DNA of 64,000 nt, from NCBI GenBank assembly GCA_008360955.1, contig LUCM01000576.1, positions 1 through 64,000 of the forward strand. Reading direction: 5' to 3'. The first letter of the stretch is position 1. Every line of letters begins with the position of its first letter. Below the pieces are notes generated by a model. That model did not search any database. It was given only the letters and a program-made list of their open reading frames with translations, and was not told the origin of the DNA. Below, piece by piece: positions 1 to 13,300 of this stretch. The DNA is from Fasciolopsis buskii (Eukaryota > Platyhelminthes > Trematoda > Plagiorchiida > Fasciolidae). The position numbers were made by a program, and so were the translations under genes.

Positions 1-1572
1 GTATATATATATATATACTGGATACTACACTACTCCATGGAAGAATCAATGATCCCGATGAATAGCCGATGACGTAGAGGTGGAAGACGCAGAAGTTGTC
101 ACGTGGTTAACTGTGCACATCGTTTCTTTTGCTCTTCCTCGCTCGTTGTTTTCGGTCTTCTCCATGATTCCAAGGTCAGATGATCTGTACTTGGATTTGT
201 GCATAGTACAGCCGGGACACCAAATCGGCCTCCGATGTAGCTCTCTGTCTCTCCAAAACGGCCAAGTGGCGAATTAAAATTGATGGTTACAAACAACGTC
301 CGTTGAACGCACACTTCGAACTTGTTGAGACAAATCTCCATAGAGCCCGTCTGTAACTTCAGGAGTGTTGCACCTAGTGAGAAAAAACAGATCCGACATA
401 CAGTTTAAAAAAACTCAGTCGATTGTTGTTGATACTCACAAAATTATCCAATCGAACTGCGCACGAAGGACCATTGACTAGGATGCAGTCTAACAGTGCG
501 TGCTTGGCTGTCCTACTTAAAACAATCCCATTCCCAGCATATACGAGTACTGAAAACTTGGATCGTTTGAAACGCTAAGAGTAAATCGCTAATCCGAAGT
601 TGTATCAGGGCTACAAAGAGGGAGCATATAAATGGGGTTTTATATGCTCGTTTCAAAGACACAAGTAAGTTTAAGAACAAGAGGCTACGTTGAATCCCAT
701 TGACTTTCAGTGCATTTCATTGACCACTGGTCGTATCACTCATCAACCTCGACCGTCTACTGGCACTCATGATGCATGACTCAGCTGTGTCCCAGTTTGT
801 TACACGGGTGTGAGAATACAGCTGACCCATCATGGGGTGGTGGCTGATACGATCAGTTGGCCAATGAGATGCACTGAAGGTGAGTGGTATTCACCGCATC
901 CCTTTACTTTCAAATTAGACCCATTTTCATTCTATAGGTTCTCATTTCAACTTTTTCTAAATTCAGTCTCTAAATGTCATTGATCTTTATCTGATCCTAC
1001 TGATTAGGAAGTATATAAACGTATGCAGTTGATCGTTTACGCTCTCACATACGGATCCGAAAAGTTTGTCTGGCCTGCTGCATCAGTTTTCACAAAACCT
1101 TTGGGGGACGAATAGGTCTATTCCCAGGCCAGAAGGGTAAATTAGTTACGAATTTGTTACCGCTTGGGTTTTTTCATTACGTGATTCAAGCCCGAGTCTC
1201 TTGGATTGGACATATCCCATAGCCGCTAGGGCCCAGTGCAAGCGGGGTTGAAAGGAAGGGAAACCGAGAACCACGACCCTGAAATTTGAAATGGTATAGA
1301 ATCACATAAGGTCTCAGTAAATCCAGTGTGGTAACGAGCTTAGTTTTACGCTTGATTGGCTCGTATCTGTTGTCATTTTCAATTTCAGGTGTCAGGGCTG
1401 TAACTGTCGTTAATGGTAACTGATCTATCAGAGTGGGTTTTGAAACCACACACACTCAAACACAAACCGTGAGATTGAAATTGGCAGCTGATTTTGTACA
1501 ACTCCTTATTCTTTTCTTCCGTACTTTTGCACAATATCACCAGCTTTTTTTCGTTAAATCCGCTTATTCCAG
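1..1572. other. Upstream intron sequence of AP3B, no gene recognised
   Basis: Begins with a short (TA)n run at 2-18. The open frames here are short and overlap on both strands, have no family resemblance, and none fits the AP3B segment expected before exon 1. I see nothing else that can be supported. Confidence 0.5.
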
Positions 1573-1670
1573 GTTGTTATGGCTGCTGGCCAGTTGTTGT
1601 TTGCATTGAAGTCGAAAGAAGATTATCCCGCCATCGCTAAGGCACTGGTACGCAGTCTGCACGGTCCGAT
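1573..1670 (+). CDS. AP3B1: AP3B exon 1 of window (armadillo trunk)
   Basis: The exon starts after a polypyrimidine-AG acceptor (AG at 1571-1572) and ends before a consensus GTAAGT donor at 1671. The first codons read [15 protein letters not shown], matching the AP3B trunk motif VVMAVAQLYW of vertebrate beta-3, and the exon goes on to [10 protein letters not shown], equivalent to the family's SLVRLLR helix. It ends with two bases of a codon (AT), completed to Met by the next exon. The preceding exon (the region before NAAVVMA in vertebrates) is not recognisable in bases 1-1572. Confidence 0.9.
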
Positions 1671-4600
1671 GTAAGTCCTTCATAGACAATTCCGCCATTG
1701 GTTTGCATCTCCGTGTAATGAGGACAAGGCTATTTGTTCAATCTGCACCTGGGCTCACAGTTACAAATCCGTACGGATGTGGGTGTTCTATCCACTGCAT
1801 TGATCTACTCGGCCGATGAGTATGTAGTTAGTATTGATAATGTTGGCTCTAACCAAGTTTTTGGAGTTTCACATGATTTGTTCTGCATGATCATGCACAC
1901 TTTCTGGCCCTTCGCTTAATAAACAATTCCGCTTTTGAGCAACGAGTTAAGATGCATTTGCTGGGTACTCTTGGTAATGATTCAGTAAACTATTTTGGTT
2001 ATGAATAGAATCTTGTTTTGCATGCGACCACTTATGGTGGTGAACAAAGAAGTTTTCAAGGTGTTCACTAGATCGCTAGTCAAAAATGACTTCAAATATT
2101 GGCACGATTAGTATTTTGCTTATTGAGAAAACGCGAGTTGGCGAATAAAGTCGTTTTCAGTGATTCGTACTCATGCCGTCACATCACTATGTATCTGGAA
2201 GAATTTTCTATAGGAGGGATTGGATTAGTCAGATAAAGGTCTGGGTGGGGAAGGGATTTGTGGTGTTACATGCATTACTTGAATACGCAAAAACGTGTTG
2301 TGTTAATTGTTTTGTTGTCTAAAGTTTGCATTGGGACGGAGGGTGGATCAGGGGATTTGAAGCACAACCACAAATTGTTTTTGAGAGCACAGTGGAGAAT
2401 TGTGAAGACGGATCGCGCTCCAACCCCCTGGCACACCCTCCGTCCCAATGCAAACCCTAGACAACAAAACAATTAACACAACACGTTCTTGCGTATTCAG
2501 GTTATACATGTAACACCACAAATCCCTTCCCCACCCAGACCTTTATCTGACTAATCCAACCCCTCCTATAGAAAATTCTTCCAAATATATAGTGATGTAA
2601 TGGCATGAGTACGAATCACCGAAAACGAGCTTATTCGCCAACTTGTATTTTGCTTATCTCTCTCTTTCTGGTTCATTGATGCTACGCACTGTTTTTGCAT
2701 GCTCGGTCTGTCCTGCTTTGCAAACTAACTCATATTTAGCTGTGAATTTCTAAGTTCAATAGAATCCGTTGTCGTCCGTCTCCGTCCTCTAGGGAAATGC
2801 AGTACGTATTACTTATCAATATCGCCACTCTCTCCATCAATCATCCTGGTCTTTTTGAGCCGTACTTACGCTCGTTCTACTGCTTTACGAACGACCCACT
2901 GTACATCAAACTTGTCAAACTGGATATTTTGAGCAATTTGGCAACCGAAACATCGTGTCCCACTATCCTCCGTGAATTTCAGGTAGGTTGAAATCAATAA
3001 CCATAAGGTCCAGTTTATTTTTGAGATTTGTAATCATTCCCTGGACTAATCCATCTCTCACTCGAGAAGCACACAGGTGACTTCAGATCTTCCAAATACT
3101 TCTGGGATTGAAATGTTTTTAAAACACTTACAATCGGGCAACCACACTAACTAAGAGGAAGACGACTGTATCCGTGGAACAGGTCAGAAGTGTTAGCAAG
3201 ATGTCGAACAAATGTCTAACTGGCAGTCTGGTAGTGTCGACCAGATCAAGAAGTCCCACATTAAACTTGTCTGAAGTCTTCATAGACAACATACAATGAA
3301 GCGTTAAGGGGGTTCAGAGAACTTTTGGAGACACGGTTCGAAAATTCACTGAATGATGACTAATGTTTGAAACAAGAGCTAAATTATTTCCTCTGTCAAT
3401 GTTAGTGTAGTAGGGCTGTTGCATCCTTAGTATTGAATCATGAGAAGTGCCCGTCGATGACAAGTTCATGTCAGAACCATGCATTGATTCATCGAAATTT
3501 ATTCATCGGTTAGGCAAAACCAAAGAGTGCATTTTGACGTGGTGTGACGGCTTGCGTGCCTCCATGATCCAACGAGCTATACAGGATGGCTTATCTCAAG
3601 CCGAAGATCCAATCATGCCTGGAAGGTCAATGGGTAGAGGCCTGACGAAGTAGTCTCCTGGTCCTCCAAGTCGGGGGTTGATCTGAGTTAGCAGCTCAGT
3701 CAGAAAAACGAGTGGACGAATAATTGATCCAAGTAGATGGGCTTCCCCTCAGCTATGCCCGCTGCCTTGCGGTCAGGTTCTTGTCAGAACCAAAGGCTTT
3801 GGTTGAGAACCCTAATCGTTCTTCTGCTTAGCGGCTGGACTCCCTAGCAGTACCCGTCCATCAATTCCCATGAGTTACACGCCTACAAATAATTCCATAC
3901 TGCATCGGTCGTCGCGCAGGATAATCAGGACCGCGCTGCCCATTGCATAAGGCGGGGTGGGTAGTGATAAGTATGCTACTGCTCAGAATTCCCTCTCTTT
4001 TATTCAACCTGTCTCTTCTGTCTCCAACCCAATCTGTTTGCCCCTTCTGCCTACCCATAGTATCTCCATTGATAACACACCCGAGACTCGCAACGGTTTA
4101 TTGTCAAGTAGTGTAGTAGTAGGTGGTTTTCAGTCTGTTAGCTCACATTTTCTCAAGCCTCATCAGCTTCTGAATCTCGGTTCGTTCAATGTGCGCACTT
4201 TAATGCAGGCTAGCCAACAGGCGTGCTTGGCTCTGCCAGTGGACTGACTCATTTTCGATTGATGTCTGCTGCGTGAGTGAAACACGAATTCGGGATTCGA
4301 GTAGAGTAGAGTAATTCAGCTAACTGCGCCAAACGTCTCGTCAAGATATTTTCTTCGCACTTCTAAAGACGAAGCAGCTCAAGCTGTGGGTCAGCGTGGT
4401 GTAGGAATTGTCTTGAGTGAGAAGGCTGAAGCAGCCCTTCTAGACTGGATCCCAGTCAACAGTCGCTTGTGTGCCATGAGACTGCAGGGATCAGTCGGTG
4501 TCCGAAAGGATAGCAGTGTTAAGCGCAGTTTATTTGTTATCTCGGCATACGCTCCAACAGACTGCAGCACTGACATGGAGAAAGACGAATTTCACGATAA

Positions 4601-7600
4601 CCTCGTCACTCTTGTTCGGAAGAGCAAACGCTCTGACATTGTAGTGGTAGCAGGCGACTTTAATGCACAGGTTGGAAAACTTAGTGCATCCAGAACTGCA
4701 GATCATACTGGACCACGTAAGTCGAATCGGACCAAGTGTTAGTTTTAATGAGATTTTTACTGCAGCTCAACGGCCATCGACGCAGGCCCAAACCCGATTG
4801 GCTGTCGAACGTCTGTCTGATTCGGCTGTTCGCAACAGCTACGAACAGAAACTATCCGAGGAACTAAGAAATTCGACGAGCAGCAATGTAGACGTGCAGT
4901 GGGATCAAATTAAGTTGGCTATGTATTTGGCAGCCGATTTCGCCTGTGGTCCTAGGTCTAGCGTTCATCAAAGACACTGTATCTCGCAAGGGTCGCTGGA
5001 TCTAATGGAGTAAAAATGTCAGCTCCCTAACTGCAAGGAAGTGAATAAGATGCGTCGACAGTTGCAGCGTCAGTTGACGATAAGCCTTAAGAATGACCGC
5101 GAAAAATTGGTGGATTAAGGTAGCCGGAGAGATGCAGAAAGCGGCCGCTTCAGGTAACAGTCAAAGACTGTTTAGGCTTATGCACCACAGCGGTGGGCGG
5201 CGAACTTCGGTTATTGAAGTCGTGTGAGAAAGGACTGGAGAGTTTAATCATGGTAGACAACAAAGGCTGAACCGTTGGGCTGAACACTTCAAGGATCAGT
5301 TTGGCTGGCCACACACTAACGTACTTAGGCCGACATCCGCAACTGCAAATCCTCGGGAGGTTTCACTTGGTATCCAAACGGAAGTGGAAGTGCAGTCGAA
5401 TATTGGACTTCTAAAGAAGGGAAAAGCAGCCTGTCCTGACAATCTACCCCCAATTCTCTTCAAATTGGGTGGAGAAGTGCTGATGAAATCAATTACCTCT
5501 TTGCTTCATGATATTTGGAAAGATGAGCGTATCCCGTTATTGTGGGGTGAGTCACTGATTATACCCATCTTCAACAAGGGCACACAGATTGACTGCAGCA
5601 ATCATCGTGGGATTAGTTTAATTTCGATAGTTACTAAGGTGTTAGCTTCGATAATGCTGCGCCGTTAGACACCGATTCGCGAGAGTAATATCCGCGAACA
5701 ACAGGCCGGATTTCGTCCAGGTCGAGGTTGCATCGACCAGATATTCATCCTCTGACAGACACTCGCAACGCGCCACACGCACCGGCGCCCTACGATCGTA
5801 GTCTTCCTCGACTTGAAAGGTGCTTTCGACTCCGTGGATCGACCAGCACTATTCAATGCTTTCCACCGGAAGGGTATCCCATTGAAATTCATAGGCCTGT
5901 TGCGGGCATTGTACTTGCATACCCAGGGCCGCGTGAGGATATACGGTGAACTGTCAAGTTCATTTGAAACGATTAGCGGCGTTCGACAATGGTGTCCCAT
6001 CTCTCCATTCCTGTTCAACTTCGTCATGGACGAGGTGATGGAAGATGCTTTAGGAGGTCTTCAGAACGTAGGATTCGAACTGGAAAATCGAAGGAAGCTG
6101 TGACCTAGATTACGCAGATGAAGTTGTGTGCCTGTTCGAGTTTGCGGACCATGCACAACGGGCACTAGATAGACTGTCGAGATCGGTTGCTCGGTTTGGC
6201 ATGTGTTTTGCACCTTCAAAGTGCAAAGTACTGTTACAGGACTGGACGACAGCAGCGCCGAACTTGATACTGGATGGAGAGGAGCTGACGATCGTGGACC
6301 GTTTCACCTACCTTGGTAGGTGCGTGTCCGACGATGGTAGCTCGGCAGTGGAGGTAAATACGCGTATATCCAAGGCTCGGGAAGCTTACGCTGGATTGAA
6401 GCACTTGTGGCGTCGGCCTGATATTTCACTGAAGTTGAAAGGTCGTGCGTACTGTGCTGCAGTGCGTTCAGTTCTGTTGTACGGTTGCGAGACGTGGAAT
6501 ATTCGTGTGGGCGATGTTCGTCGGTTAGAGGTTTTCGACAACCGATGTTTACGTAGTATGGCTAAGATTGGATGGAGTGACCGGGTGAGTAATATAGAGG
6601 TTAGGAATCTTGTATTGGGAATAGCTTGTTTCAGCGTATGAAACTTAGTAGACTACGCTGGTTGGGTCACGTGTTGCGTATGACGAACACTCGTCTACCA
6701 TATCGTGCCCTATTTTGCGTTCCTCTCAGTTAGACTTGGTTCAGTGTTGGCAGCGGCGGCATCTTATCTTTTCCCGCCTATGTTGGTCCATTTCCCGTTC
6801 CCCTTACGATATTCACTCTTATAGGATCTGGTAACTCTGGGGAAATTGCGGCGGTCATTGAGGCTTGCCTTGGCGTTTAACGCTGAACGATAATAACGAA
6901 GACAGCCAACAATTGACAACAACCACGAATTTGTTCGTGTGCTGCCTCAGAAAATTTTGTGTTATGATTTTTGTGCATACTGTTACAAACTATACCATCT
7001 CCCGCGTCATTTCGGAATTATGTGTAGGCTGTTAATAATTGAGTATATACAGATCTTTCCTTCATAACATCATTCATTTGTATGTCTGTTTACACATTTG
7101 GTCTAATGGACAGAATAGGTATGCCAGAATGCGCCGACGTAGACTGTTTCAATTTTCAGAGCTGTGTGACCGAGGTCTCATCAGGCCATCCGTCGGCACT
7201 TTCGAACCCTCTCGATGTAATTCCGTAGTAATGTGAAAAATGGTGAATCGATAAATTGTTATTTCACAGGTTGGCGTTACGTAACGGAGGAATCATTGTA
7301 ATCCCGAAATTGATTCAATATGCATGTATATTCCTCATGATTCAACTGCAATTTTAGCGCTCAACCCACTAAGGAGTGTTTCTTTACGGACCTCATAAGA
7401 CCATAGACCAACAGGCGCTAGTAACCCCGAAATCGGTCATTTGCTTCCTTTGAATTTTTGTTCCTGGATCATCTCCTAGGACGATGTCGGCGAATTCGCG
7501 GTCTAGACTGAAGAATCGTGGCCGAATTGCACTCCTCGAAAGTTACTGCAAGTGTGATGCATTATCTAGCCTATAGCGTTGTTGAATCGGATTAGCTTTG

Positions 7601-10301
7601 GAAGGTAGTCTGACGGACGCCAGAATTGAGTGGGATCTATGAAAACTCTTCGCCTTATGTCCGAATGTCCGCTTGTACTGCCATGTAATAGGATCCTAAG
7701 AACTTGATATCGTTCTCAAGATTCGTATTGCCTCACCGTATGTTCTGAAGTGGTAGTTTGTCAACGGAGTCAAACGCTGCTAAAGGGTAAGTGAAACGCC
7801 TAGCGGTTTGCAAGAATTTGTAGTTATATTCTGTTTGGCCGGCGGCGGCAAAACGAATAAGGTCGTGGCGTTTTTACGTGAAGGTCGCGGATTCGAATCC
7901 TCCCACCGCCGGTCAACTTCCCCACCTGGGAGCCCTCTGCTGACGGCGATCCCCTTCCTGAAAATTGATGTACATTGTTGTTTCGTTAATAAAGGAAGTA
8001 AAAGACAAAGTTTACCGTACCGTAATGATGTAGTCAACATAGCTTCTTCCTCGACGAATTCGTTTGTTCGCTGCGAACTGCAGCCGCTATGTAGATGAGG
8101 CTGATGTCCCCGTAGTTCGCGCAAATATTCCTGCCACTTCTGGTTTTAACGATAAGCTAGAGGTTACCCAATCCTGAAGGAAACTTTGGTGTCCCAGGCG
8201 GACACGGGGTGCTTGGTAGATGTAGTGAAGCAGGTTTGCCTGTCCCGAGTGATATGTAGTCCTTTCCAGGTAATTACTTGTTTTTCACGGTCTTGACGGC
8301 GAAGACGATTTTCCGTTCGCTCGGAGGCTCTTTACCGATTTCATCTAACTAAATGGTGGGATTACACAAACGGCCTAGACGAGAACGCAGTAAAGGAGCT
8401 AACTGAAGTTTTCAATACAACTTCGACGTATTTGTTCGCATCTGGATAGACAATGTCCAATACCGTTGCTTACCGTGGAAAGGAGCCATGCCCCCATCGA
8501 AGAGGAAATCTGTAGATCGGTGGTGCTTCTTAACGGTGACTGGTTCTCATCCAGTCTGATACTTCAGACCAATATTGTTTGCAGCCGCTCGTTGCTGGGC
8601 CTCCAGCTTTGTGGCAAAGGTTGCGGAAATCAGGTGTGTTGTGGAATCTTACTTTCCAAGATTTGGTGCAGAGGTTAAGGGTTTTGGATATCCAACCTTT
8701 CCTTTGATATTTTGTTTCCCCTAGCTGTTCAAGGAGGCCCTGTCGGTGGATAGTTCTAGCTCCGTCCATTGCTCATCCACACCACTATTCCCGTCGAAAA
8801 TGCCTATTCTGGATGAGATCGCGTTCGCCTAACCTTGATGGCTTATGAGTATCAACTCTGGTATGATTTTTTAATTTCTGTCCCACGGAAAAGTGACCGT
8901 ATATCAGTGTGATCTGTGCGGCTGAGTCTTCTAGTTGTGTTGCTGTAGTATGCCCGATAATTAACCAACTTGCGCTCCATTGATTTAGTCAGTTTTATGT
9001 TCTGTTATCCGTCGTTGAAATACCAAGTCAGCCGGTATCCTTTTGGGTGTTGGCGGTGACCATAGGATTGTGATCTGCAAACTTGGCCAAGCGGTCTTCG
9101 TTTTCGGATAGCTCACCGAGACTAAATTCCCGCAGTTTGTTCATAAAGATGGAAAGAAGACATCCTGAGAGATGTCAAAGTTCTGTTTTATGTTTTCAGT
9201 TGCATACGTAGGACAATCTTGTAATGAATAGTTTGGATCCAGTTCGTGAGATTGCGACATCCCATTCTGCAAGTGGTTCACTCAGAATCGCAAAAACATT
9301 GTGAAATATTCCACTGATGTGTGACTCAGTATTTACGTCCGTGTTTTTTCATGAGACGACACGATTTTGTGTGATTACATTCTCTGGTCAAAAATCTCCA
9401 ACACTCATTGAATATCTTAGAAACAGTATTCTGTGTACGAATAATATTCGCTTTAGCCTTGGAGGAACCTCATCCAATCGAATCGATGGTGTAGCGATAA
9501 ATAGCCCATTAGACCCGGCCTTAACTAGCGTGTTTCTATCCACACTTGAAAAGGAAAATCACGACAATATTTCTTTACCAATAATATTTAAGTGTTGTCG
9601 CAACGACTTTTTGCTTCCTACTGATTCTGGTCATTTACCACTATTTTTTCAATGTTTTAGACCCACATGCCTACATCTTTCTATTTCGTTCAAAGAATAG
9701 CACCGAGTATTTTAGAATTCAGAATCGCGAGGCAATCTCTCATCATCATCATCATCATCATCGACAGGTGATGTGGCAGCGTGGAATGTGAAAATGTACT
9801 GTGAATTTAAGTAATTTAAGTATTTCCCCTCCTTATGGTTGGGATCCAAAAGACCCGTGAACCAATCGGCTGGAGATAGTGAAGAATATGGTAACCATCC
9901 CTTGAACAGTAGTGATCGACTCGAAATGATTGGAAAGTGTTTGTGCAGTTAGACTGCATCCCGTTTGTTGAATACTACGGCATTCTTTTTCCGTTCCTGG
10001 AGGTCCACTGTTTGTGCCCTTTGCATATTCATTATTTTTGTTATAATGTCTAGCAATTTGAGAATGACAGCGGTCAGTGAGTTGCTGTTTGTTGCCGGAC
10101 GATTATGATGTTCGTGGCTCAAAATCGGCCTGTCGCTTAAACTCGTACCCCGTGAAAAGCATCATGATGTGTACGATTAAAGTACACAGAAAAGTACTTC
10201 TTATCTTCTCGAGTTCTAACATTTACCCTTTACCATGCCCTGTTTCTGTAGGATCTTATTCGAAAGTATTTGCGTTGCTATCATACTTGTTTTCGTCTCT
10301 G

Positions 10302-10345
<44 letters not shown>

Positions 10346-13300
10346 AATGTGAGTAATTATCTGGATGAGTGGACTAACCTACCCTGGAATTACATGACTG
10401 GATTCATAGTTATTACCGCTCGTGATCTACATGAACCCGGTGCTCTCCAAACATGTTTATACTTGTGCACTCCGAATTCGTATGTCATTGTCATCTAACT
10501 TGTATTGTTAGGAAACTTTTCATTGAATATTTCTTTGAAGAACAACACTAGGGATTTGTTGGTAATTCTTTTTTCCTATACATGTATGTGTTCTTACATG
10601 GGATCCCATTTTTCAGCTAGCCGCATGTTTTCGTCGGTTCCTATTTAGTGTTCCCTTCTAACTTTCCAAAATCACTTTTTTAAGTCTTTTAATCAATGTG
10701 TTTGGTAATTTCACTGGGATATGACACGCAGAGTTAAGTGTTCTTAACACCACAGTTTTTTGTGAAAGCTGCAGAATGTTAATGTAAAAGCTAATTCAGA
10801 TGTGTTTGGCTAGAGACGATTCCGCAGATAAAGACAAACAGTTCGACCCGATTCGATTCCTTCTCTAAAAGGAGCTCTCTGAGCGAATGTTCTGGAGCAG
10901 ATCACCTATCTAGGTTCGTTTGGGCAGAACGGAATGATGCTCAAAGGAACTCTTGTCTGGTTTAAACATTCAACATGTGGGATTCATACTCCCTCATTTG
11001 ATTCACCTCTAATCCTACGTTTTTTTTAATTACGCCATTAATTATAGGTTTTGCTTCATTCATTCTATCTTCTCCGCTCCATTTATCCGTCTACTAGTAC
11101 TATGTCACACAACCGGACACCAACTTTGTCACAGCTACAATCCAAGCGATTGGTCGATGTGCTAGTGCCGTTCCACAAATCATGAATATCTGTTTGAATG
11201 GGTTAGTCCGACTCATGTCCCGACCAGATGGTGAGCCTGTTTTAGATTATATTACTTGCTTTTGGAGTTACGTTATATTTTCTATTTGTTTTGATTCTGA
11301 CTTCTGTGTTTCGCACGAAAGGTTATATCCCTCGATTTGTCGATCTAAGTGAGAGACACCCTAAACTTTTGACAACCTGAGCTGAGTAGAGTACAATTAA
11401 TTCCCCGTTTTCTAGCGTGCATCATATTATGTAACATTGGTACGTGGCCAGTTTAGAAGCGGACACCTGTAATTCACAGAACGACAAATAATCAGTAGGC
11501 TCAGTCGGCATCTGTGGCCTCGATATGATATACGATTATCCAACGTAGGCCGAACGTACCCTGCAACAGTTAGATTGGTCCTCTTGTTCAGCTCAGAAAT
11601 ATTGCACCAGTTGACGGAAAGTGTGCGGAAGGTGTCGATTTATTTGTGGTGTTGCTCGGATTTGACTACACATCACCTCAAAAGTCTGATCAAATCTGCC
11701 CGCGATTGTATGGTCAAAGCTCGTTTTGCACATGGTCATAGTTCCCACTATTGTCGTAGGTACGTGGCGGTTAAAGGGTAGACGGCTGATCAGTTCACAA
11801 CTTGGCGAAAAGGTGTGCATAGCGTGATTTTAGGATTTCATTGTGTACGGTGAGCTGGACTTCGCTTTTAGAGACGATAAGATCCTGGACAGCATTGGAC
11901 TCAGATTGACCACGTCCCCATTAGTCACTGGTGGCGTAGAGCAGTCCTTCTGATCAACGTTTGTGAATTCCGATTATGCTTTGGTCAGAACTCAGTTTTG
12001 TTTAGGCCCACTTGGCAGCCCTCTGCTGGCCGCGGCCCCCTTTGTGAAAAAGATGCGCACTGTAAAGGAAGTTATGGATGAAAGATAAAGATATGGTAGC
12101 ATCAACGCAAAATCCATCCGTCCTCCACAACTGATTCCAGACGATAATCATCAACTTCAATTCTAGTCAGAGCTTTCAATGCGCATCCGTGCGAATGTTC
12201 GGAGCAGACCAGAGAAGTCGTGCACTCACCGTCATCATCGTTCAGCGTTAAACAGAAAGGCAAGCCTCACTGACCGTTGCCTTTTTTCCAGGGTTACACA
12301 TGTCTATAAAAAGGGTGAATATCCAAGGGGAACAGGGAGTGGACCTGCACAGGTGGGAAAAGATAAGACGTTGCTGTAGCCAGCACACAGAGCACAGTCT
12401 AACTATACAAACGCACGTGTTTTCAATCATTCTGATTCAATAGAAAATGACAACACGATCGCCACTGTTCGCGGTTCATTGTCATATCCTTCAGTGTCTC
12501 CAGTCAGCTAGATGACGAGTCTTTCGGACCCCAACCACGAAGACGAAGACGTGAGACACCTACTTTACCTAACTTCGCTGTACATTTTCTCATCCCACGT
12601 CATCTGTAGGCCTCCACATGGCTTCTTCCATTCCTTAGGAGGAACACAAAATAGGGCACGGTATGGTAGACGAGTGTTCGTCATACGCAACACGTGACCC
12701 AACCAGCGTAGTCTACTAAGTTTCATACGCTGAAACAAGCTATTCTCAGAAGTGGCACCCAATACAAGATTCCTAACCTCTATATTACTCACCCGGTCAC
12801 TCCATCCAATCTTAGCCATACTACGTAAACATCGGTTGTCGAAAACCTCTAACCGACGAACATCGCCCACACGAATATTCCACGTCTCGCAACCGTACAA
12901 CAGAACTGAACGCACTGCAGCACAGTACGCACGACCTTTCAACTTCAGTGAAATATCAGGCCGACGCCACAAGTGCTTCAATCCAGCGTAAGCTTCCCGA
13001 GCCTTGGATATACGCGTATTTACCTCCACTGCCGAGCTACCATCGTCGGACACGCACCTACCAAGGTAGGTGAAACGGTCCACGATCGTCAGCTCCTCTC
13101 CATCCAGTATCAAGTTCGGCGCTGCTGTCGTCCAGTCCTGTAACAGTACTTTGCACTTTGAAGGTGTAAAACACATGCCAAACCGAGCAACCGATCTCGA
13201 CAGTCTATCTAGTGCCCGTTGTGCATGGTCCGCAAACTCGAACAGGCACACAACTTCATCTGCGTAATCTAGGTCACAGCTTCCCTCGATTTTCCAGTTC

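Noticed and set aside
1..1572. Upstream AP3B exon expected before VVMA
   Set aside because: No frame in this stretch matches the adaptin segment that precedes exon 1; it presumably lies to the left of the window.
7838..7915. tRNA gene suggested by the B box and acceptor-like pairing
   Set aside because: The head continues into a body and tail shared with other copies in the window and lacks a convincing anticodon arm, so it is a SINE.
9740..9763. (ATC)n as the tail of a complete minus-strand family A element
   Set aside because: The GTTCAGCGTTAAAC block that always adjoins the tail is absent.
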